A DNA stretch of 8,407 nt from an uncultured Oscillibacter sp. (GCA_902462475.1 CABQCB010000063.1:1-8407); one strand, 5' to 3'; counted from the first letter of the stretch, positions 1-6,406 are shown. Translations and numbers: made by a program. The notes: generated from the letters alone by a model not told the origin.

Positions 1-1369
1 TGCACCAGTCGTTGCGCTCCCGGACCATGGACTTCATCCGGTCGATGCCCCAGCCGGGCACCCAGCGCACGTCGTCGCAGGCGGCGCAGGCCTCGTCCTT
101 GAAGGACTCCACGGAGCAGAACCACTGGGGCGTGGCCCGGAAGATGATGGGGCCCTTGCAGCGCCAGCAGTGGGGATAGCTGTGGACGATGTCCTCCTGG
201 GCGAAGAGCACGCCGCTCTCCTTCATATCCTTGAGGATGATGGGGTTGGACTCGTCGGTGGTCAGGCCCGCGTACTTGCCGGCATAGTCGGTGTGGCGGC
301 CCTGGTCGTCCACGGGCACCACCATGTCCATGCCGTAGCGCTTGCAGGTCTGGTAGTCGTCGGCGCCGAAGCCGGGGGCCGTGTGGACGCAGCCGGTACC
401 GGAGTCCATGGTGACGTAGTCGGCGTTCACCAGGCGGCTGGTCTTGGGCAGGAAGGGATGGTCGGCCAGCATGTTTTCAAAGAAGGAGCCGGGATGGGTC
501 TCCAGGATCTCGTAGCTTTCAAAGCCGCCGATCTTCATGACCTTGTCCGTCAGGGCCTCGGCCATGATATAGACTTCCCCGTTGGGAGCCTTCACCAGGG
601 CATAGGCCTCGTCGGGATGCAGGGCGATGGCAAGGTTCCCGGGCAGGGTCCAGATGGTGGTGGTCCAGATCACGAAGAAGAGCTTGCTCTTGTCCACATG
701 GGAGAGCTTGCCCAGGTCGTCGTGCATGGGGAACTTCACATACACGGTGGTGCAGGGATCGTCCTGATACTCGATCTCCGCCTCGGCCAGAGCCGTCTCG
801 TCGTGGGGGCACCAGTACACGGGCTTGAGGCCCTTGTAGATATAGCCCTTCTTGAACATCTCGCCGAACACCTTCACCTCCTCGGCCTCAAAGCCGGGGT
901 GCATGGTGGCGTAGGGATGCTCCCAGTCGCCCAGGACGCCCATACGCTGGAAGCCCTCGCTCTGCACGTCCATATAGTGCTGAGCGAACTCCTGGCAGGC
1001 AGAGCGGAAATCGGGCACGCTCATCTCCTTGCGGTTGAGCTTGTTCTGCTTGATGATGGCAGACTCGATGGGCATGCCGTGGTTGTCCCAGCCGGGGATA
1101 TAGGGGGTGTAGTAGCCCCGCATGGCGTAGGATCGGGTGATGATATCCTTGAGGGCCTTGTTCATGGCGGTGCCCATGTGGATGCCGCCGTTGGAAAAGG
1201 GCGGGCCGTCGTGGAGATTGAAGAGGGGCTTGCCCTCGTTCTTCTTCAGCAGCTCGTTGTACACGTCCTGCTCCTGCCAGCGCTTGAGCATCTCCGGCTC
1301 CCGCTTGGGCAGGCCCGCCCGCATGGGGAAGTCCGTTTTGGGCAGATTGATGGTCTTGTTGTAGTCCAT
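1..1369 (-). CDS. ileS: Isoleucyl-tRNA synthetase, N-terminal half (partial)
   Basis: This cytoplasmic class I aminoacyl-tRNA synthetase charges tRNA-Ile with isoleucine. The window holds the first 456 codons; the family is usually about 920-1040 residues, so the C-terminal half with KMSKS and the anticodon-binding domain lies beyond the left edge. The N-terminus carries the bacterial type signature PKTDFPMRAGLPKREPE (residues 10-26). The HIGH-type ATP motif sits in HDGPPFSNGGIHMG, where HMGT occupies 64-67, and PGWDNHGMPIE follows at about 92-102. The CP1 editing domain shows WTTTIWTLPGN (235-245) and GTGCVHTAPGFGADDY (324-339), keeping the His329 and Asp338 positions of the editing site. 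HCWRCKGPIIFRATPQWF (400-417) is also typical. The ATG at 1369 has GGAGG (1384-1380) 10 nt upstream. The gene lies 30 nt after the zinc-ribbon gene and shares its T-box leader. The frame is intact throughout. Confidence 0.97.
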   Translation of the reverse strand, partial: MDYNKTINLPKTDFPMRAGLPKREPEMLKRWQEQDVYNELLKKNEGKPLFNLHDGPPFSNGGIHMGTAMNKALKDIITRSYAMRGYYTPYIPGWDNHGMPIESAIIKQNKLNRKEMSVPDFRSACQEFAQHYMDVQSEGFQRMGVLGDWEHPYATMHPGFEAEEVKVFGEMFKKGYIYKGLKPVYWCPHDETALAEAEIEYQDDPCTTVYVKFPMHDDLGKLSHVDKSKLFFVIWTTTIWTLPGNLAIALHPDEAYALVKAPNGEVYIMAEALTDKVMKIGGFESYEILETHPGSFFENMLADHPFLPKTSRLVNADYVTMDSGTGCVHTAPGFGADDYQTCKRYGMDMVVPVDDQGRHTDYAGKYAGLTTDESNPIILKDMKESGVLFAQEDIVHSYPHCWRCKGPIIFRATPQWFCSVESFKDEACAACDDVRWVPGWGIDRMKSMVRERNDWC

Positions 1370-1399
1370 GTCTCAATTTCCTCCGTTTATGATAAAGTG

Positions 1400-1654
1400 T
1401 TATTCCTTGTTCTCTGTAAAAAATATCACCGTGCCGCAGCTGCGGCAGAAGGCACCGGAATACTGGGGAAGGCTGGAGAGGGCCTCAAGCGAAAAGGCAG
1501 ACTGGGTGTGGTCCCCCACCGGGCAGAGCCGGATCGCGCCTTTGGGCCGCTGAAAGTTTTTCAGCGGCGTCCGCTCCGGTGTCCAAGCCAGGTAACCCCG
1601 CGGAGAATAGACGCTTCCATTCTCCATCTCTTTCCCACAGGCAGGACACTTCAT
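1400..1654 (-). CDS. Small zinc-ribbon protein (DUF6487/PF20097-like), 84 aa
   Basis: This is a small soluble protein of 84 residues. It has an N-terminal MKCPACGKEM (C3, C6) and a C-terminal FCRSCG (C70, C73), the two CxxC knuckles of a zinc ribbon, with an extra Cys at 44. The overall pattern (CPxCGKEMxxG near the start, YxxxxCxxCG near the end) resembles the DUF6487/PF20097 family as I remember it; I could not test this. No function can be read from the sequence. The ATG at 1654 is chosen because AGGAGG (1669-1664) lies 9 nt upstream. The same frame stays open upstream to 1951, but that stretch is T-box leader RNA. The gene is the first one after the T-box terminator, and ileS begins 30 nt later, so both should respond to uncharged tRNA-Ile. 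A role tied to translation or zinc is possible but is only inference. Confidence 0.85.
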   Translation of the reverse strand: MKCPACGKEMENGSVYSPRGYLAWTPERTPLKNFQRPKGAIRLCPVGDHTQSAFSLEALSSLPQYSGAFCRSCGTVIFFTENKE

Positions 1655-1674
1655 CCGGCAATCCCTCCTAAAAC

Positions 1675-1711
1675 AAAAAAACGCCCTGTCTCTTCTCCAA
1701 GAGACAAAGCG
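1675..1711 (-). terminator. T-box-controlled intrinsic terminator
   Basis: On the minus strand CGCTTTGTCTCTT pairs with AAGAGACAGGGCG (13 pairs including two G-U) around a 4-nt GGAG loop, followed by seven T residues (1681-1675). It lies about 10 nt after the T-box sequence. Forming the antiterminator with uncharged tRNA would prevent this hairpin. It sits only about 20 nt before the zinc-ribbon start codon, so that gene and ileS are both downstream of the switch. Confidence 0.92.
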
Positions 1712-2103
1712 TTTGCAAACACTCTGCGGTACCACTCTTCTTGCCGTCCCCTTACGGGAAGCGGCCCCTCGCAGCCCGCCGTCACGGGCCGATGCGTTAA
1801 CGGGCATCACGCGTCCTGTCCTACTCACGCGCAATCTTTCTGAACAGCAATGTTCAGAAAGTGCCGCCGTGCCCATGGCGCGGCGGCGCGCCTGATGGAG
1901 AATTCTACGCGCGTGCCGCGCGATCCGATTTGAGCGGCGTTGGGCGTTCAAACCGGATAGAATTCTTCAATCGCGTCGTCTTTCAGCAGGAGGCTCCAAG
2001 GTGATGTTCGCCCTCCCCGCCCGACCGCCTTGCACCAGACAGCGGCTCTCTGCACGGGGGAAAAGGGGTACTCGTCCTTATCCTCGCCAAACTATGCAAT
2101 TCC
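1675..2103 (-). promoter_or_regulatory. T-box riboswitch leader, isoleucine specifier
   Basis: This untranslated leader senses uncharged tRNA and decides between termination and read-through. Stem I features are clear on the minus strand: GGACGAGTACC on the 5' side (about 2061-2071), the AG bulge in GCAGAGAGC (2053-2045), a GGTGCAAG distal loop (about 2034-2027), and the specifier loop GAACATCACCTTGGAG, whose codon ATC (2005-2003) means Ile. A GAGTAGGACAGGACGCG segment (about 1826-1810) follows. The T-box itself, AAGAGTGGTACCGCAGAG (1739-1722), contains TGGT, which can pair with an ACCA acceptor end, as expected for an A73 tRNA such as tRNA-Ile. The terminator follows directly. The leader is about 430 nt, longer than the common 200-300 nt, because of extra helices between Stem I and the antiterminator. 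It regulates the zinc-ribbon gene and ileS. The 5' end is estimated from the promoter. Confidence 0.93.
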
Positions 2104-2109
2104 TTGCTT

Positions 2110-2137
2110 ATGATATCACGTTCCGCCGGTTTGTCAA
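2110..2137 (-). promoter_or_regulatory. Sigma-A promoter for the T-box/zinc-ribbon/ileS transcript
   Basis: On the minus strand a perfect -35 TTGACA (2137-2132) is followed by a 16-nt spacer and a -10 TATCAT (2115-2110). The predicted start near 2103 is about 30 nt before the first Stem I motifs of the T-box, as expected for such leaders. Confidence 0.85.
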
Positions 2138-2148
2138 CCGTTTCGGGG

Positions 2149-2177
2149 AAAAAAAGGGCGCCAAAAGGCGCCCTTTT
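2149..2177 (-). terminator. Intrinsic terminator ending the ABC/amidase/56-aa transcript
   Basis: GGGCGCC (2156-2162) pairs with GGCGCCC (2167-2173) around an AAAA loop, and flanking A and T runs extend the stem to 11 bp. On the minus strand it is followed directly by a T run (2155-2149). It begins 8 nt after the stop of the 56-residue gene and lies just upstream of the ileS promoter, so it separates the two units. On the plus strand a T run (2181-2187) also follows after CCG, so it may work in both directions, although no plus-strand gene precedes it. Confidence 0.88.
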
Positions 2178-2185
2178 CCGTTTTT

Positions 2186-2356
2186 TTACTGATAGCGGTA
2201 CTGCTTCCCGGAGTACTGGTCCACGCAGCTCAAAAACATCTCATGGCTGTGGAATTCCAGCATCTGGCAGCCCTCCTCCTCATGAAAGGAGACGATGCGG
2301 CGCTTGGTATCCACCCAGATTCTCCAGAGATTATCCACAACTCGCGTTTGCTCCAT
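2186..2356 (-). CDS. Conserved-looking 56-aa protein of unknown function
   Basis: I do not recognise a named family. The 56-residue product is rich in aromatic and charged residues, with WRIWVDTKRRIVSFHEEEG in residues 11-29 and FLSCVDQYSGKQYRYQ at the C-terminus. It has two cysteines (C30, C44), three histidines and no membrane segment or signal peptide. The basic/aromatic pattern suggests a compact beta-rich soluble protein. The ATG at 2356 has a purine-rich GGGAGG (2374-2369) about 12 nt upstream, extended by GGG closer to the start. The stop at 2186-2188 is followed at once by a strong terminator in the same direction, which supports a real gene. No clear promoter is visible in the 108 nt between it and the amidase, and no terminator is either, so it is probably the last gene of the gntR-ABC-amidase transcript. 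I have no functional call. Confidence 0.7.
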   Translation of the reverse strand: MEQTRVVDNLWRIWVDTKRRIVSFHEEEGCQMLEFHSHEMFLSCVDQYSGKQYRYQ

Positions 2357-2464
2357 GTTGGAAGGCCCCCTCCCGATTTTGCCCCGGCATAGCGGAGCTT
2401 TTACTGATAAGACGATTCAGAGTGCCGTTTTGTTTCACTTTTCTGAAAAAAATTTTTTCCGCCC

Positions 2465-3118
2465 TCAAAGTTCCTCCATGGCCGCCGCCACATCCTGCAA
2501 AAAGGCGTCCCACGCCTCGGGGTGCTCCACGTAGTAAAGAGGGCAGAGCTTGCCCGTCACGTCGTAATGACGGATGACGTCCTCCTCCGGGTCCAGGTGG
2601 AACTCCTTGCAAAGCCAGGCCGTCAGCTCCACGGCCCGGTCATAGGTCACCGGGGAAAACTCCCCCGTCTCGTCCGGGTGGCACACCTCGATGGAGACGG
2701 TGTCGTCGTTGCGGCTGTTGGAGGCGTAAGCCACCTCCGTCAAGGGCACGCAGGCGATGACCTCCCCCTCCAGCCCCACGATGAAGTGGCTGGAGGCATA
2801 CACCTCGTCCGTCCCGGCGGAGAGGGACTCAAAATAATTCCGGTTGGCCTGGGCGGTGGTGCCGGGATTTCCCACATAGTGGATGACCACGCCGTTGATG
2901 TCCTCCAGGGGCGTGCCCGGCCGGGAATAGGGATTGACCGTCAGGTAATCCCGCTCCACGTAATCCGGCAGGGCCACGTCCTCGCCGGGAAGCCCCCGGC
3001 CGGCAAGCCACACCGCCACCGCCAGCACCGCCGCTGCGGCGATCAGCCACACCGGCCGCAAAGAGCGGCGCACACGGCGACGGCGATGGCGGTGGTGATA
3101 GGTCTGTACGTCGCTCAT
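2465..3118 (-). CDS. Membrane-anchored N-acetylmuramoyl-L-alanine amidase (Amidase_2 family)
   Basis: This 217-residue protein is predicted to cleave the bond between N-acetylmuramic acid and the L-Ala of the stem peptide. A His/Arg-rich cytoplasmic N-terminus (residues 7-21) precedes one membrane helix (about 22-40), giving an N-in, C-out enzyme. The Amidase_2 (T7 lysozyme/PGRP-like) domain runs from about 70 to 215. The zinc ligands are all present: His80 in GVVIHYVGNPG, His184 in VIRHYDVTGK and Cys192 in KLCP. Lys190 sits where the catalytic lysine of T7 lysozyme lies. SSHFIVGLEGEV (109-120) and VSIEVCH (141-147) are further family motifs. The start overlaps the permease stop as ATGA, and no Shine-Dalgarno sequence is visible before it, so translation is probably coupled to the permease. 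Being the fourth gene of a YtrA-type operon suggests wall remodelling on induction; that role is inference. Confidence 0.92.
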   Translation of the reverse strand: MSDVQTYHHRHRRRRVRRSLRPVWLIAAAAVLAVAVWLAGRGLPGEDVALPDYVERDYLTVNPYSRPGTPLEDINGVVIHYVGNPGTTAQANRNYFESLSAGTDEVYASSHFIVGLEGEVIACVPLTEVAYASNSRNDDTVSIEVCHPDETGEFSPVTYDRAVELTAWLCKEFHLDPEEDVIRHYDVTGKLCPLYYVEHPEAWDAFLQDVAAAMEEL

Positions 3119-5106
3119 GCGCCAAGCACCACCAGGCCGGTGACAGTGGTGGTGGCCGTGGGCTCACCGGAGGGCAGCGCCTCCACGGTCTGCTCCTCCG
3201 GCTCCAGGACCTGGGCCGTATCGGAGCTCCCGTCCTCCTCCGCTCCATACCGCTCCGGGTCCATCTGGGCCCACGTCACCAGGTCCTGCTCCGTCACCAG
3301 GCCCAGCTTCTTCAGGCAGGCGGCGGTGTAGGTCATGGACGGACGCACCGTGATGGTGATCCAGTCGGTATAGGTGATGTCCTCCTCCCGGTAGGTAAAG
3401 CTCAGGTCCAGATTCATGGCGTAATCTCCGCCGTTGCTGCCGCTGAACCAGTCGGGATCGCCCCAGGCGCCCACGGCGGCGTCCTGGGCCACGGCGTTCA
3501 GGATGGCCTGTGCCTCCCGGCTGCCCAGATCGTAGCCCTGGCCGCGGCTTTCCACAAACAGGCTGCCGCCGTCGGCCGTAAAGCGGTCATCCCCCAGGTG
3601 CAGCCGCTTTTGCTTCATGGTCTCGCTTTGCACCAGGGCGTCCAGCATGGCGTCATAGGTGCCGCTCTGGGCCAGCCGCTCCCGGGTGATGGTCAGAGAG
3701 TAGAACCGCTCCACCGTGACGCCGGTACGGAGGGCATAGACCAATCGCAGGGGATTTCCGTAGCTGACGTCCTCGCTTTCAGGCCAGGGCCCGTCGGAAT
3801 CCATCTGCCGGATATACGCCTCGTCCGCCACGATGGCCCGGTGCAGGTCCTGCACCTGCCGGATGAGGGCGTCGTCCTGGCCGGGATAGAGGGTATAGGT
3901 ATTGCCATCCACCCGCAGCTCCACATATTGGAGCTGATCCGCCGACGGCATCCGGGACTCAATGCCCAGAACGTCGAAATGCAGCGCGGCACAGAAGGCT
4001 GCGGAGAGCACCACCACTGCGAGAAGAGACTTCCAGCTGCCCCGGAACACCCGCAGGGACTTGGCCAGCAGCATGGACGCGGCGTAGTAGCCGATGATCC
4101 CGGCCACCGCCACACACACGGTCATGGGCAGGGCTTCGTAGGTGGGGCTGTACTGGAAGCTGCGCCAGAACAGCTCATAGAGCAGCAAGCCGCCCAGGGT
4201 GCCGGAGAGCACCGTGATGCCCCAGCGGAACACGGGCCGCAGCCACCGCACGGCCATCACATCTCCGGCGGACTCGCTGTGGCGGCGGCGGTAAGCGCCG
4301 TAGGCCAGAGCCAGCAGCACCGCGCCCACCAGGGCATAGACGGCGATGAGCCAGCCGTTTTCCAGAGACACGGCAGAAAGCTCCTGGCTGGGATAGCCGC
4401 TCTCGGTCATGGTCTCCACATATTCCCGGTTCACATGCAGGTGATGGGTCAGGTACACTGTGGGGCTGAGGAACTCCACCACCCCCGTGTAGGAGGAGTT
4501 GAAGCCGAACAAAAAGCCCTGGGCGAAGGAGGACACCAGAAAGTCCGCCAGCACTGCCAGAAAATGCAGCAGGAAGTAAAGGGCCGGCAGGGCGAAGATG
4601 TTGCCGGTGACAAAGGCCACGAACGTGGCACTGGCAAAGTAGAAAAAGCTCTCCCCCGCCACCGCCAGGACGGCGATGCCCAGGCCCACCGGGTCAAAGG
4701 CATGGCCATACAGGCTCACCAGGATGCACAGCACGCCGGTGACGGCGTAAGGGATGAGCATCATGGCCATGCCGGAGAGGAAGTTGGTAAAAAAGATCCC
4801 CCGGCGCTGGATGGGCAGCGTGTGCATGAGGCTCACGCTGCGGGCATTGTAGAGATAGCTCCACACGGTCATGGCGCACAGCACTGCGTAGCAAAGCGTC
4901 AGGGCCGGCAGCACCCAGGACACGGCCGAGTAATACACATCCGTCATTTCCTGGGGAAGGATCCGGGTGTGTTCGCGCATCAGCTGCAAAAACAGCGCCA
5001 GGGGGAACAGGGCCCCCACAAAGGACGCAAGGCCCCACAGCGGCCAGAACCGGCTGAGGTTCTTGCGAAAGAGGGTGCCGTTAAAGCACGATGTCCTTGA
5101 CTGCAT
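3115..5106 (-). CDS. ABC-2 type transporter permease with large C-terminal extracytoplasmic domain
   Basis: This 663-residue integral membrane protein is the permease partner of the ATPase encoded just upstream. About nine membrane helices can be seen near residues 19-41, 62-86, 104-132, 140-168, 170-192, 251-271, 292-311, 327-348 and 360-377. The motif SLMHTLPIQRRGIFFTN (92-108) is the usual cytoplasmic coupling segment of ABC-2 permeases of the YtrC/D and bacitracin-exporter type. Residues about 385-663 are soluble and, with nine helices, should lie outside the cell. They begin QYVELRVDGNTYTLYPGQ and resemble the DUF6449 domain found in clostridial permeases, from memory only. The last 45 residues are acidic and Ser/Thr/Pro-rich. 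The ATG at 5106 is chosen because GGAGG (5119-5115) lies 8 nt upstream; a GTG at 5115 would overlap that site. The gene overlaps the ATPase by 26 nt and the amidase by 4 nt. The substrate is unknown. Confidence 0.88.
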   Translation of the reverse strand: MQSRTSCFNGTLFRKNLSRFWPLWGLASFVGALFPLALFLQLMREHTRILPQEMTDVYYSAVSWVLPALTLCYAVLCAMTVWSYLYNARSVSLMHTLPIQRRGIFFTNFLSGMAMMLIPYAVTGVLCILVSLYGHAFDPVGLGIAVLAVAGESFFYFASATFVAFVTGNIFALPALYFLLHFLAVLADFLVSSFAQGFLFGFNSSYTGVVEFLSPTVYLTHHLHVNREYVETMTESGYPSQELSAVSLENGWLIAVYALVGAVLLALAYGAYRRRHSESAGDVMAVRWLRPVFRWGITVLSGTLGGLLLYELFWRSFQYSPTYEALPMTVCVAVAGIIGYYAASMLLAKSLRVFRGSWKSLLAVVVLSAAFCAALHFDVLGIESRMPSADQLQYVELRVDGNTYTLYPGQDDALIRQVQDLHRAIVADEAYIRQMDSDGPWPESEDVSYGNPLRLVYALRTGVTVERFYSLTITRERLAQSGTYDAMLDALVQSETMKQKRLHLGDDRFTADGGSLFVESRGQGYDLGSREAQAILNAVAQDAAVGAWGDPDWFSGSNGGDYAMNLDLSFTYREEDITYTDWITITVRPSMTYTAACLKKLGLVTEQDLVTWAQMDPERYGAEEDGSSDTAQVLEPEEQTVEALPSGEPTATTTVTGLVVLGA

Positions 5107-5977
5107 AATCCGCACCTCCCAACTCGTAAATGAAGATCTCCTCCAGGGTCAGCGGCACCGCGTCCACCAGCATGGGCTGGTAGGCCATGAGCCGCTCCGT
5201 GGCCTCCTGGGCGTTCATGCGCATGATCAGCGTATGCACCCGGCCCACCCGGGAGGTGTGCAGCACCGGAAGCTCCGGCGGCACCGTATCCATCCCGTCC
5301 CGGAACACCACCTGCAGCTTCACCATGTTCTCCTGCAGCTGGGCCAGCGACCGCTCCAGCAGTACCTTTCCGTGGTCCATGATGCCCACGTGGTCACACA
5401 CGTCCTCCAGCTCCCGCAGGTTGTGGGACGAGACCAGCACCGTAGTGCCCCGCTCGGCCACGTCGCCCATGACCAGCGACCACACCTGCCGCCGCATGAC
5501 CGGGTCCAGCCCGTCCACCGGCTCATCCAAAATGAGGTACTCCGGCATGCAGCAAAGGGCCAGCCAGAAAGCCACCTGCTTTTGCATGCCCTTGCTCAGG
5601 CGGCGGATCACGCGCTTTTCGTCAATGGAAAATACTTCCTTGAGCTTTTCGTATCGCTCCATATTGAAATGAGGATAAAATCCCCGGTAAAAGCGCATCA
5701 TATCCCGCACCGTGGCCTGCAGGAAATAGTACCAGTCGTCGGGAATGGCCGCCATGCGCGCCTTGAGTGCCGCGTTTTCCCAGATGTCCTCCCCGCCCAC
5801 GGAGATGGTGCCCCCGTCCTGGCGGTAAATGCCCGTCAGATGGCGGATGAGGGTGGATTTGCCCGCGCCGTTGGGCCCTACCAGGCCGTACACGCTGCCG
5901 GTGGGGATGGAGAGCGTGGCCCCGTCCAATGCGGCAAAGCCGTCAAACCGCTTGACAAGCTCCTTCACTTCGATCAT
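5081..5977 (-). CDS. ABC transporter ATP-binding protein (YtrB-like)
   Basis: This 298-residue cytoplasmic ATPase powers the permease encoded next. It has Walker A GPNGAGKST (34-42), signature LSKGMQ (127-132), Walker B YLILDEP (147-153) with catalytic Glu152, D-loop GLDP (156-159) and H-loop His185 in SSHN. The Q-loop region reads AAIPDDWYYF, with Asp where glutamine is usual; as I recall, this is common in the YtrB/bacitracin-export subfamily. The following GFYPHFNMERY segment also fits that group. Residues about 215-298 form the C-terminal extension typical of ABC-2 ATPases. The ATG at 5977 overlaps the gntR stop as ATGA, and AAGGAGG (5994-5988) lies 10 nt upstream inside the end of gntR. 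The 3' end overlaps the permease start by 26 nt, so the three proteins should be made together. The transported compound cannot be read from the sequence. Confidence 0.95.
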   Translation of the reverse strand: MIEVKELVKRFDGFAALDGATLSIPTGSVYGLVGPNGAGKSTLIRHLTGIYRQDGGTISVGGEDIWENAALKARMAAIPDDWYYFLQATVRDMMRFYRGFYPHFNMERYEKLKEVFSIDEKRVIRRLSKGMQKQVAFWLALCCMPEYLILDEPVDGLDPVMRRQVWSLVMGDVAERGTTVLVSSHNLRELEDVCDHVGIMDHGKVLLERSLAQLQENMVKLQVVFRDGMDTVPPELPVLHTSRVGRVHTLIMRMNAQEATERLMAYQPMLVDAVPLTLEEIFIYELGGADYAVKDIVL

Positions 5978-6336
5978 GTTCCGTACGCCTCCTTTATCAG
6001 CGTCCCCAGCTCCTCGGCCGTGACGCCCAGATACTTCAGCTCTGCCAGCAGCTCCCGCAGCTGCCGCTCCAGCTCCTGACGGCGGCCGTCGTCTCCGCCG
6101 ACGCCCGCAGAGGCAAAGCTGCCCTTGCCCGGGACAGAGTAAATGTAGCCCTCGCCCTCCAGCTCGTTATAGGCCCGCTGGATGGTATTGGGGTTGATGG
6201 CAAGCTGCGCCGCCAGCGCCCGCACCGACGGCAGCTTTTCGTCCGGCCCCAGGCCGCCGGTGACGATCAGCTTGCGCAGTCCGTCCTTGATCTGCTCGTA
6301 GATGGGTCGGGAATCCCGATAGTTCAGGCTGATCAT
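5974..6336 (-). CDS. GntR-family transcriptional regulator, YtrA subfamily
   Basis: This 120-residue DNA-binding repressor has an N-terminal winged helix-turn-helix (about 10-78). It opens with SRPIYEQIKDGLRKLI and continues with PSVRALAAQLAINPNTIQRAYNELE in its recognition region, then the wing GYIYSVPGKGSF. The short C-terminal helix pair (about 85-118), rather than a large effector domain, is the hallmark of the YtrA subfamily, whose members usually sit in front of ABC transporter genes and repress them. The ATG at 6336 is used because GGGAGG (6350-6345) lies 8 nt upstream; the frame stays open to 6468 but that part crosses the promoter and operator. The gene overlaps the ATPase by ATGA. 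A perfect inverted repeat 42 nt upstream of the start is the likely binding site, so the operon is probably self-repressed. The inducer is not evident; cell-wall-active compounds are known inducers for relatives. Confidence 0.95.
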   Translation of the reverse strand: MISLNYRDSRPIYEQIKDGLRKLIVTGGLGPDEKLPSVRALAAQLAINPNTIQRAYNELEGEGYIYSVPGKGSFASAGVGGDDGRRQELERQLRELLAELKYLGVTAEELGTLIKEAYGT

Positions 6337-6373
6337 CTTCTCACCCTCCCTTCTGCGGCCGGTTCCCCGCCGC

Positions 6374-6403
6374 ATAATAACTGTACTAACTGTTCTAGTA
6401 CAG
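6374..6403 (-). promoter_or_regulatory. Probable promoter of the gntR-ABC-amidase operon
   Basis: On the minus strand TATTAT (about 6379-6374) just downstream of the operator is a good -10 candidate. The -35 region 17-18 nt upstream falls inside the inverted repeat (CTGTAC/TGTACT) and matches consensus poorly. A weak promoter covered by its operator fits a repressed operon. The predicted start near 6367 leaves a leader of about 30 nt containing the gntR ribosome binding site. Confidence 0.5.
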
Positions 6404-6406
6404 TTA
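6378..6406. promoter_or_regulatory. Inverted-repeat operator for the GntR regulator
   Basis: TAACTGTACTA (6378-6388) and TAGTACAGTTA (6396-6406) form a perfect 11-bp inverted repeat around a 7-nt spacer. The spacer itself contains part of a third copy, so the core reads as three adjoining 9-mers: AACTGTACT, AACTGTTCT and AGTACAGTT (the last inverted). Its position directly upstream of a YtrA-type gntR gene makes it the expected target of that protein. Binding there would block the overlapping promoter. Confidence 0.85.

Noticed and set aside
170..1843. Long plus-strand open frame (557 codons) opposite ileS
   Set aside because: It is a shadow of the ileS coding strand in GC-rich DNA. The minus strand gives a full IleS match, and the plus frame is low-complexity Gly/Val/His/Leu with no ribosome binding site.
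1655..1951. In-frame upstream extension of the zinc-ribbon gene
   Set aside because: The open frame runs through the T-box and terminator RNA. The ATG at 1654 has an ideal AGGAGG and starts right at the family's CPxC motif.
2440..2464. A/T-rich GAAAAAA-TTTTTTTC palindrome after the amidase stop as a terminator
   Set aside because: There is no GC stem and no loop, so termination there is unlikely; the next gene is probably reached by the same transcript.
3598..5100. 500-codon plus-strand frame opposite the permease
   Set aside because: Its His/Gly/Gln-rich composition is typical of antisense frames, and the minus strand encodes a convincing membrane protein.
5107..5115. GTG at 5115 as the permease start
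   Set aside because: The codon overlaps the GGAGG that serves the ATG at 5106, so it cannot have its own binding site.
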